Shown piece after piece: positions 1-9,714 of a DNA stretch of 64,000 nucleotides. Position numbers and translations under genes: made by a program. Source of the stretch: Owenia fusiformis (taxonomy: Eukaryota; Annelida; Polychaeta; Sabellida; Oweniidae); assembly GCA_903813345.2 (NCBI GenBank), contig CAIIXF020000003.1, positions 22,831,248 to 22,895,247 on the forward strand. The letters are read 5' to 3'. Position 1 is the first letter of the stretch. Every line of letters starts with the position of its first letter. Below the pieces are notes generated by a model. The model was not told where the DNA came from, made no database searches, and saw only the letters and a list, made by a program, of their open reading frames with translations.

Positions 1-2052
1 AAAAACAACCATTTTTTCCGAAATTCAATGGTTTCATTGCATATCATGTAACCATCATTTCAACCTTGAAGATCAAAGGAAAAATCATTATATCAACCAT
101 TCAAAACCATTGCGCAACCATTACTTCACCCAATCTTTTCAACCCATTTTACATAAAGTTGCAATGGTTACGCAACCATCTTTGAGAAACCATTGCAAAA
201 CCATTACAACCATTACCTATTGAAATTAACAGTTACAATTGATTGCAACCATTGATGGAGAACTGCAACTATTGCAACCATTAATCCTCAAAATGAATGC
301 TCATGGGCAGACCTGTAGCCAGCTTTTGAACTTTTGACAAATTTACAAGGGGATTCATATTTTATAACTATGGCCAAAAATTGGCCAAAATCGCTTGAAA
401 AGTCCTCAATATGGTGAAAAACTGCATGAATTTGAAATAATTTTTGGCTATGGCTATGTTGATATTATTAGTATGTTTATTTTTAAGTAAGCATGTCTGT
501 AGTCTGCAGTCTATCACACTCTTCTCTCATAAAATAATTTTTTTTGGACTTTGTGTGTCTCGGATCTTGTTCTCAATGACAAGTCTGACGTCACTTCCAG
601 AACAACAAAAAACATACACTTATTTGTATATATCATTTAATCTAATCCCTAGGATTTTAAACACTTATTTCTATGACTATTGCAATCACTTATCAGGTAT
701 CGTTTTTAAGGAGAATGAAAAATGCAGAAATCTTGTAGGAAAATAAGGATTCTTTTTTGTTTCAATTCAATATTGTTTAATTTTGCTGGCTTATTTTCAT
801 TAAGAAAATTGTAGAAATACAAATTAAGATTTCACATTATTGAATTCAGATAAGGTACAAAGACAGAGCAGCAACAGTTGCACAGACAGAGCGGCAACGG
901 TTGAAATGCTAATTATAACCATTGAAAAACTAATTATAACCATTGAAATGCTAATTATAACCCTTGAACAGCCAATTAGATAAAGTTCTGTTTTGATAGT
1001 TTAACAAAATCATTACAAATTAATTCTTTTTTTAAGAATTATTTTTGTCTGAATAATTTATTTTTGAATTCCCCCTACCATAATAATGACACAATCATAG
1101 TAAATTAGATGAGATTCACATTAAGATTTTTGAAGCCAGCTATGGTCTTGATGAATTCTCTTTTTTCTAGCGATAGTTAACTTAAGTTCATAATACAATT
1201 TATAGACATATCCAACTTCAAGTTCATGCTCATAGGCATAAAACCATGTCTAGTAAAAGGAAATATCATCTATTCAAGTGTTTAAGATATTTCCCTTTCA
1301 GTCATTATGATTAAAGTTTAATCCAATAGTAATTAATATTTTTTGATTTGTAAATGATATTGAAGAAAAGACAATCAATCCGGCTCTTGCCTAATCCAAA
1401 GCATAAATACAAGGATGTTGATGTTTCAAAATCATGTTTTGGAAACATTTTCAGTTTAATCTACTTAATTGTTGTAATAAGACTTCTTTGATATTGAAGA
1501 AGCAGTTATTTTGGCACTATCTTAATCCAAATCATAAATAAAAGGCAGGAAATACAATCTTTGATGTTTCATAATATGTATGTATGTACTTTTAGTCAGA
1601 AACATTTTTTTGTTGAGACAGGAGAAAAACAGAAAATTTCCACAGAACATTTTGTTGTACATGTATTGTTCAGTAAAACTGAATGAATCAAGAAGGAATT
1701 TCCAAAGAAACTACAAGAATGACCAGGGCCAGAAATGAATACTCTCTTCAATAAAATAGAAATACTGTCTCAAATTGTCTCATTCTTAAACTAAATAATT
1801 TCCACAATATGGTTGAAAATAGTTGCAACCATTTGGTAAAATGCAACTTAAACAATCAATGGTTTGTAATGGTTGCAAATGATTCCATAATTTCAATGAT
1901 ATGCAACCAAAGTTTTCAACCAAATTTTAATGGTTGCAATGTAATGGTTGGAAACCATTTCAATTGGTTGCAGCAATGGTTATGCAATGATTTGTAATGG
2001 TTGCACAATGGATTTTAACGGTTGAAATTCGGAAAAAATGGTTGTTTTTTTC
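1..2052. mobile_element. DNA transposon with AACCATT-rich inverted ends (left edge cut by window)
   Basis: The first 30 bases and the reverse complement of about 2015-2051 share a near-identical terminal sequence (core AACAACCATTTTTTCCGAA), so this is a terminal inverted repeat. Inside each end is a dense field of the heptamer AACCATT and relatives. It is on the + strand in 1-290 and appears as AATGGTT in 1800-2045, so the subterminal repeats are also inverted. A third small cluster lies near 870-970. The roughly 1.5 kb middle is AT-rich with no convincing coding frame, so the copy looks non-autonomous. The right end has a run of seven T where the window start has only five A, so the left terminus probably lies just outside. 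The superfamily is not recognised; subterminal repeat arrays of this kind are typical of transposase binding sites in hAT-like and related elements. Confidence 0.75.
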
Positions 2053-2893
2053 CTAAGGGCACATTCATTACCATTGTATCTTTCAGTACTTTTTAAAAAA
2101 TTAATGACTGTTACAAAAGTGTAACAGTTGTTACACATGCAAAGGCCATATCAATATGGCATTAAAATATTTGTAAAACTAGGCATATCAAAATATAAAT
2201 CACTGCAAATCCAAATCAGTGGTCAACACAAAAAATATTTGGCTCTATATATTAATTTGTATATTACAGTATAACATAAAGAATTTTCCTACCTTTAGTT
2301 GTATGGTCAACTGAAGCTGTGATTAGTCCTGTGTTTTCTTAAACACACATATGCTGCTATATCCCAACAAGAATAAGGAAATAATTCACAATGGCTATCC
2401 ATCATTTATCTGTTAAATAATCTTGAAAGGGAAGGTTTTCCAACTGGGGCCATCTCAAATGTCATAATTTAATCATGGGATGTATTCTCCATCATATATT
2501 GCAAAGATATTACGAGATCTTGAGACGTCCCCTAATATGGTGTTATAGAGACGTCATTATTCATGAAGGTGTAACTTTCTGCTTTACTTTGTGTGACTAT
2601 CTTACTTAGTATCAGAAATTACAGGAAAAGGATTAAATTATGGTTAAAATACAAAAGGTGTAATTAATAATTGTACTAACGGGGGAAATTGAAAAGATGT
2701 TCTTTAATTATAACACTATTGTAATTGTGAAGAATCAAGATTGTTATCAAGTTTGGAATCCATGTTGGAACAATTAGCATATCAATGCCTATATATTCAT
2801 TATAGTAGCCAAGACAGCCACTTGATAATCATGTTATATCTATGGATATCCTTCTTAAATATAAAAAAAATATAATTTGTTTTAAAGCTAAAA
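2053..2893. other. Spacer without recognised gene
   Basis: AT-rich sequence between the transposon and a small tandem repeat. Short open frames exist but show no splice context, domain or codon pattern that would support a gene. Confidence 0.5.
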
Positions 2894-3009
2894 TGCCAAT
2901 GCGCACCATTTTTGGTATTTGTGCCATGTGCACCATTTATGGCATTTGTGCCAATGTGCACCATTCTTTGTATTTGTACCATATGCACCATTCTTTCTTT
3001 GTATTTGTT
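2894..3009. repeat. Short tandem repeat, about 24 bp unit
   Basis: Four to five imperfect copies of a unit containing TGCACCATT followed by a TTTGTATTTGTACCA-like stretch. Frames crossing it in both directions are repeat by-products. Confidence 0.7.
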
Positions 3010-3442
3010 ATTTTCTGCTGTCAGTTGTAGTCAAATCATGTACACTTTGTTCATACACCAATGTTCATGCACACAAAGGAAACATATTCTGAGGAATTCT
3101 TTCATTATCAAAAATAAACAGAAAAAATTACATTAGGAATGAGCCAATGTATTGTTAAATTTGGGAATGGAAAGCCAGAAATATTGCATTGTTCTCAAAT
3201 AGCTGTCCAGGCTACTATAAAATAGAAATGAAAATGGAAATATTCACGACTGATGCCTACACATCCCAGTGTTCCTACACTTAAAATGTGTGACCACAAT
3301 TTACAGTGTAGTTTAATATGTTTTAAGTGGATATGGATGTTCTGGTATTTCTATTTCTGTATTTACACCCACATTACACAGTCACTACATAGTAATGAAC
3401 AAATTCACTCATTCTCATACTTAACATAATTATAAAATACAA

Positions 3443-3448
3443 TTTATT
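3443..3448 (-). terminator. Poly(A) signal for the RBIS-like gene
   Basis: AATAAA read on the minus strand, about 50 bases past the stop codon of the last RBIS-like exon. Confidence 0.4.
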
Positions 3449-3496
3449 ATTTATACTGCAATTTCAAGCTTTAAGCAATGAATTTACTGTTCTCTG

Positions 3497-5884
3497 TCAT
3501 AACTTTGAGAAATCTAAATTGTCTATAGTTTTGTTAATGTCCATCTGTGGTTGCTTGTGTGATGGTGTAGAGGTCATCTGAAAACATAAAATTAATTGAG
3601 ATAGACTATTATTCAATGAGTTGAAAGTTCTTGTGATCTGATTGGCCCATGTGACATAATATTAACTCTACATTTTAGCCATTTTCATTTACTAGAGCTG
3701 TGGGACGCAGAATCTGTACGACACTCTGATGCAAATACACACATTTTGACAAAAATGACATTTAAAGATAGATAATCCCAATATCCTGAACCTCATATTC
3801 TACATAGGATAATCTCTATGTATGCAATTTGGATAAGTCCATCACAAACTCTTTTAAGAGGGCTATCCCTGAATATAATGACAATTGACTTCACAATGAA
3901 ATACAACATTTTTCTAATATTCTGGGAAATAATTCCTTCAAGTTCCTTAAATCCTACAAACATGGTGTTCATTAAGTAATGTTGACATACTTTACTGTCC
4001 CTCTTTAATCCAACATGATTTTCTGATTCCACACTGTACATTCTAATATTTTCAGAAAATGTATGTAACTGATATACATCAAACATTACATAACTATTGT
4101 AAATCAAACATTGTATAACTGATGTACTTCAAACATTGTATAACTGATGTACTTCAAACATTGCATGACTGATGTTCTTCAAATATTGCATAGCTAATGT
4201 AAATCAAACATTGTATAACTGATGTACAATGTGCATCAAACATTGCATAACTGATGTACATCAAACATTATATAACTGATGTACTTCAAACATTGTATAA
4301 CTGATGTACTTCAAACATTGCATGACTGATGTTCTTCAAATATTGCATAGCTAATGTAAATCAAACATTGTATAACTGATGTACAGTGTGCATCAAACAT
4401 TGTATAACTGATCTACTTCAAACATTGCATGACTGATGTTCTTCAAATATTGCATAGCTAATGTAAATCAAACATTGTATAACTGATGTACAATGTGCAT
4501 CAAACATTGCATAACTGATGTACATCAAACATTATATAACTGATGCACTTCAAACATTGTATAACTGATGTACTTCAAACATTGTATAACTGATGTACTT
4601 CAGACATTGCATAACTAACGTAAATCAAACATTGTATAACTGATGTACATGTACATCAAACATTGCATAACTAATGTAAATCAAATATTGCATAACAGAT
4701 GTACATTGAACATTAACTGATGTACATTGAACATTGTATAACTGATGTACATTAAATATTGTGTGATGTACATCAAACATTGTATAACTGATGTACATCA
4801 AACATTGTATAACTGATGTACACTAAACATTGTATAACTGATGTATCATCAAACATTGAATAATGGATGTACATGTTGCATTACATAACTGATGTACATC
4901 AAACATTGCATTGTATTATTGGTGTACATCAAACATTGTATTTTTCAATCAATGCACATCAAACATTGAACCCAACAATATCCAATGTACTTTTTTCCAG
5001 GGCTAATACCTCAGTCACATTTGATCTATGGCAACTGTAGGGTGGCCTTATCTTCCCAAATTCGGGAGAAATATGAAGCATAAAATACTAGTATAGGAGT
5101 ATGATGTAGATTTACTATATCTAAAGTTATGGCTGCCGCACACCCGCAATAGAGCATTATGTGACTGAGGCTTAAGGAAGCTAAAGAAGTGTTACATACC
5201 TTTTCATGCTTGAGAGTCTGTTTATTTTGTTTTAGCTTTACTGGCTGATTAGACTTCAGTTGGGAGAATCTGGAGTCAACTTCTACAGTTCTTGATCTAG
5301 TTTGAAGAATCACCTGGATTTAACATGTTAAAGTATTTACTACAACTAGACACATATAAAAACATGGCAGATCAGAATTGGGTTTCTCTTTATCTATACC
5401 CCTCTCCGTCATCATTTTTGCTTGGAGCAATTGAGATGTATACAATGATTTTAGGCTTGACCCCACCCTGTAATTATTCCGAACAAATATTGGAATCATC
5501 ACACAGGTCATTCTAATGTATCACACATAAATGTTTCGGTTGTTTCCAGAGTTAGAACATATTATTTTATGCATGTTTTATCACTCAACTCGATGTTAGA
5601 ACATATTATTTTTCTCATTTTAGGATAATTTTGCAAGACTTAGCACCCGACTTAGCATAACTTCTATTGCTGTTTAAAAGTAAATGCAGAAAAATTATCA
5701 TATTTAATCACTCTAAACACGTACATGTAGTTAAAAATATTGAGTAACTGAGTAACTGAGTAAATACCTTTTTCACATCAATTTTCTTTTTCAGATGTTT
5801 GCTCTTGTCTTTGTTGACCTTGGCTTCTTTGACCTTGAAAACAGACTGTTTGGCTTTCTTTTGTTGACTTTGTTTTTTGCCCAT
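3497..5884 (-). CDS. RBIS: RBIS/C8orf59-like ribosome biogenesis factor, 3 exons
   Basis: Minus-strand exons 5768-5884, 5200-5313 and 3497-3577 join in phase 0 to give 103 residues. Introns start GTATTT and GTATGT and end CCAG and TTTTCAG. Exon 1 begins MGKKQSQQKK and is very Lys-rich, with VFKVKEAKVNKDKSKHLKKK matching the VFHIASQKNFKAKNKAK-type core of human RBIS (100 residues), recalled from memory. Exon 2 (VEVDSRFSQLK) fits the following helix. Exon 3 ends with a short acidic tail, QMDINKTIDNLDFSKL, in place of the vertebrate VNVDEATRLMALL. The family is a small nucleolar protein that helps assemble the large ribosomal subunit. Length, lysine composition and three-part layout agree; the C-terminal exon is the least certain. 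AATAAA on the minus strand lies about 50 bases after the stop. Intron 2 carries a long minisatellite and a MITE. Confidence 0.68.
4058..4970. repeat. Minisatellite, about 25 bp unit, inside RBIS intron 2
   Basis: Roughly 35 imperfect copies of a unit like CAAACATTGTATAACTGATG plus a few bases. A variant block with GCATGACTGATGTTCTTC recurs near 4162, 4320 and 4427, so there is higher-order repetition. It fills most of the intron between the second and third RBIS-like exons. Confidence 0.9.
5004..5174. mobile_element. MITE, copy 1 of a 170 bp family
   Basis: The ends form an inverted repeat built on CCTCAGTCACAT and ATGTGACTGAGG. A diverged second copy lies at 39503-39680, sharing the order CACATTTGATC, GAAATATG, AGCATAAAAT and GATGTAGATTT. 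This copy sits in the RBIS-like intron just after the exon 2 donor. Confidence 0.7.
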
Positions 5885-6050
5885 ATTCTTTTTTCAACAT
5901 TACGATATATTAAATGCAGCAGCCTATATTTTTTCAAGTTTTCTAGTCAAATATCTTGATCCTGGAAATAGAAATACATGTACTACAGAAGTGTTGTTGT
6001 TTCTTGAAATCTACCTCTTTCAAGGTCTACATCTCTCTAAATATTCCGTA

Positions 6051-6094
6051 TACAGGGTGTCCCCATACTTTCGGGACACCCTGTACATGTATCT
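6051..6094. mobile_element. Tiny fold-back of mariner-type ends
   Basis: TACAGGGTGTCCC and its reverse complement are separated by only about 18 bases and flanked by TA. This is what remains if a mariner/IS630-like element loses nearly all its interior. The same end motif occurs at 9069 and at 13404. Confidence 0.55.
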
Positions 6095-6436
6095 TCATCC
6101 TCTGTTGGCGAAAGTCTGTAAGTTATCAGCTTGGAAAGACAAGTCCTGATCACAAACAGAGGAACATTTTAAGATATAAAGTAAGCAGTTGATTCCTGTA
6201 TTTCAGTTTCAGCCATCACAATTCTCTAGCTATGTAAAGAGGGCCAGCAAAGGCTGTTCTATCAGATCAGTCAGCAGCCTTTGAAAGCGGAAAATCTCCT
6301 CTTAATTTCGAAATGTATTTGCCCTCCTGGGACTTTGATATGTCAATGGCGTAGCGTCATATACACATAAGACACCATTGCATACTCTCAAAATTTAGAG
6401 AAAGTTGATTTTTTCTGTTGAATTGACCCACATATT

Positions 6437-6806
6437 AGAGTCCATTTCACTGTTCAATTGCGTCAGTAATAAAAATAAGAAATCAAAATATCATAATGCA
6501 GTAATATATGGAAAAATATATTCCTATTGTACATGAATGACATTTGAATATCTTGGGATTGCTTCTAGTTAAGCTCATAAAGTATGCCTCTTATATTTGG
6601 ATGCTTCAATAAGATTAACATGGCTGAAATTCTTCAAATTACAAGAGGGCACAGGCTTATTGCACAAAAAACTAAAAAATCTGAAATATACAAATGTCAT
6701 TCATGTACAATATGAATATACTTTTTCATATATTATTGCACAATGGTCTCCTGATTTCTTATTTTTGGGGTTCTACTGACGCAATAAAACAGTAAAATTG
6801 ACTCGA
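6437..6806. mobile_element. MITE with arms of about 100 bp
   Basis: The left arm, from GAGTCCATTTCACTGTTCAA through ATTGCGTCAG to TGAATGACATTT, is the imperfect reverse complement of the right arm ending CTGACGCAATAAAACAGT. The two arms cover 6437-6552 and 6690-6806, leaving a loop of about 140 bases. No coding capacity. Confidence 0.75.
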
Positions 6807-6872
6807 GTCAGAATTTCGTACATGAACGCTTCAAATGCAATATCATTTTCAAAAAATTACCCCCCTGCCTAA

Positions 6873-6896
6873 CCCCCCCCCCCCCCCCCCCCCCCC
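6873..6896. repeat. Poly-C tract of 24 bases
   Basis: Uninterrupted run of C, one of several long C or G runs in the window (also near 8977, 18719, 19148, 19471 and 23189). Confidence 0.9.
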
Positions 6897-7499
6897 TAAA
6901 CCGAGAAAGAGTCGGAGGCATGCGAGGCGAATCCTGGAAACCCGGGTTCGGGAAAGCAGGGTTCACTGTTTGTTTCCATTGACAACTGTGCGAAACTACA
7001 TTCATAATTCATACAACAGTGAACAGGAGGTTTTCAGTCAGACCCGGGTGCGCCAATCCCTTATTTAAATGTGTGTTTCGCGGACCAGGGTTTAAGGTCA
7101 TTCCAAACGAAATAAGTGTTTAATGAGGCCACGAAATATAAAAGTTCGTTTTATTAGAATTTTATACGTGTTCATTTTTATCTACCAAGACGTTTTACAT
7201 ATTAGAAAATGTTATGTATTATGATTGGTCTAAAATGTGCAAAGCTAGAAGACCCTTTATATTCCTTCGAGCCGTTCGTTCTCTATTTTGACTAAGATAA
7301 TGTATCAGGACAACGGCTACTTAAGCAAGGAAAATTGACCAGTAGAGATGAGGAACTTGACATACTATTTTTATTCATAAATATGGATAATATTTTATTT
7401 AAATATATTACGAGCTATTACCATCCTCCAGTGTTGACAATCTCTGTTGTGTCAGTCTGGGTCAAAATCTTACAATATTAATGTCATTATTTATTAATC

Positions 7500-8220
7500 T
7501 CAAGAGTGTTAGGTAACAGGTCTATCTAGGCCTACGGCGTGCGTCTACGTGGTAGCTAGGCGTCGTCGTCAGTACAAAAAAACAACAACAACAAAACAAT
7601 GAATGTTTGTAAAATATAGTCATTTTTTTTATAATTGCGTTACAATTAAGTGCTAGGCCAACTTTGGTCGGCGGCGTGCGTCTACGCGGTAGCTAGGCGT
7701 CGTCGTCAGTCAAAAACAGCAATATTGCTTGTTTGTAAATAGTGATTATTTTTAATTTAACATTTACATAATTTGTATACATGTATCTCCTTTATATAAA
7801 GGGCAATAAATATATACATACATACATTACAATTGATAACAAGGAACTCTTCTAATTTGAAAACTCCCGAAAATAACACGAATGACTCTAATTTTGAACC
7901 GTTCACATTTTTGCAAAGGCGGATTTCGATGAAGGCAAACCCGGGTTTTGAGGGCGCATCATACAAGGCACTTTATAACCCCATGCGCAAAACATCTCGT
8001 TAAAAAGTCTGTTGTAGTTAAGTCAACATATCCATAGTTAAGAGTTAATAACGAGGAACCCTTCTAATAAAAACAATGAAAATCCTGGTTTGAAAAGCAT
8101 CGAAAATAACACGAACGAGTCAAATAATAAACCGTTCGTTTTTTTTGCAAAGGCGGGTTTGGATGACAGTAAACCCGGGTTTTGAGGGCGCGACTTATGG
8201 CAACGAGTGCTTCTGCCTAA
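7500..8220. repeat. Two nested pairs of diverged direct repeats
   Basis: GTAGCTAGGCGTCGTCGTCA with flanking GGCGTGCGTCTACG occurs near 7535 and 7675. A second, longer unit of 120-150 bases (GAAAATAACACGAA ... TTTGCAAAGGCGG ... AAACCCGGGTTTTGAGGGCG) occurs near 7848-7950 and 8045-8190. No gene was recognised across 6900-8280. Confidence 0.7.
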
Positions 8221-8289
8221 ACCCCCCTTAAAGCTTGTTCACTTCGCTCGAGTTCACTCACAAAATACCCACCCTACTCCACTGTATGT

Positions 8290-8479
8290 AAAGCTAGCCG
8301 TACACCAATGGGACATTGTCTGACTTATCGTATCCTACCGACCACTTTAGATAACAATCTAAAGGGGTCGTAGGATGCGATAACCCCGCGACATCATGGG
8401 ACAATGTCCCACATTGTCCCATTTTACTCAATAACTTCCTCGATGTCCCATCATGTCCCATTGGTCTACGGCTAGCTTA
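8290..8479. mobile_element. MITE of about 190 bp
   Basis: Ends AAGCTAGCCGTACACCAATG and the inverse of CATTGGTCTACGGCTAGCTT form terminal inverted repeats of about 28 bp. The interior repeats GGGACAATGTCCC-type palindromes and a TCCTACCGACC/GGGTCGTAGGA pair. Confidence 0.75.
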
Positions 8480-8548
8480 ATGGTATATGTAGTCTCATTG
8501 ACGCCCGACTGCCCACTCAAAGATTGAACAAGGTTTTCAATTTCATCT

Positions 8549-8627
8549 GAGCTGTGTATTACTCACGTCGAGAGCTACCATGTTAGATTTTGAAAGTAAT
8601 CTAAGTAGCTCTCGACGGGAGTAAGCT
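8549..8627. repeat. Inverted repeat (hairpin)
   Basis: TTACTCACGTCGAGAGCTAC pairs imperfectly with GTAGCTCTCGACGGGAGTAA across a loop of about 35 bases. Probably another small fold-back element. Confidence 0.55.
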
Positions 8628-9258
8628 GTGTACATGTGTAAGTTTTATTCAAAAAGCAAAACAATGAATCTAAACTGTGATATATAAGAACTATTGACCG
8701 TCAAGAGTTAGGAAAATTGTTGAATTTCATGATTGTAATCAAATAATTGATACACACCTGTTGTATCACCGAAAATCATCAAAACTATTGACAAATTATT
8801 ATTTTTCACGTTTTTAAACCCGGAAGTGGGTCATAAATCTGACTGCAGACCGTACTGCAGCCAGACATTTTGGTATATTAGTAACAATTTAGTAAACCAA
8901 TCATAAAGGACGAGTCCCGGGGGTCGAGTACTCATCCGGGAAGGGGAATCTTTATGGAACTGTCTTACACAAAGCCCCCCCCCCCCCGTATATTATAATT
9001 GCTAATATAAACGATTTTTGATTCTTTCATGATTCTTTCATGATGCTTAAATTTTTAGGGTAAGCTTACAGGGTGTCCCAAAAGTCCATGCACCTATAGT
9101 GTACACTGAACAGTGCGAGACAGAGTACTTTGTAATATAATCGATCCAGCAAACAGTGACGTCCATGTCACGTTACTCATAAGTAGCATATAAGTTCCTA
9201 GAAGACGTTGCACATTTTCGTTTTTTACACATCGAGGCAACGTAAACATGAGACATCT

Positions 9259-9333
9259 ACACGCCTAACCATCGACAAGGTACAGTCACGTGACCGTGAC
9301 AAAATATGCCGTAGTACACTTTTGATGTACAAT
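9259..9333. repeat. Left copy of a 70 bp inverted-repeat pair
   Basis: ACCATCGACAAGGTACAGTC followed by ACGTGAC and, about 10 bases later, CCGTAGTACACTTTTGATGT also occurs in reverse complement at 15547-15618. The pair brackets 6.2 kb that includes the LINE. It could be terminal repeats of one element or two independent insertions. Confidence 0.6.
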
Positions 9334-9714
9334 GTCACTATTAACTGATTTTAAACAAAGACTATGATGTAGGTTTGATGCAGGTTTTCAAAAATAAATT
9401 TGAGGAATACAAAAAGGATTTCCTGTTTGATTTCGCGTGTATTCGATTTCAAAGACATTTATTTTTCTAATTACGTTAAAAGATCTTCGAGCAGTGCTCG
9501 ATTTGTTTCGTTGTACGTCTACCCATACAATTGTTCGGTTGGAAAAATGTTGTTTTTTACACATTTCCTTCAAGATAATTTTGACTGTCTCGGAGTATCG
9601 AATATTTTAATGAGAATGTGTTTCTCTAAACTGCACAATTTAAGACGGGTTAAGATTTAATAAATATTCATGCATTTGGTATAATTTAAAAATCAGAAAT
9701 GTACGTTATCAACT

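Noticed and set aside
444-746. 100-codon frame inside the AACCATT transposon
   Set aside because: No transposase motif; amino acid mix is what AT-rich noise gives.
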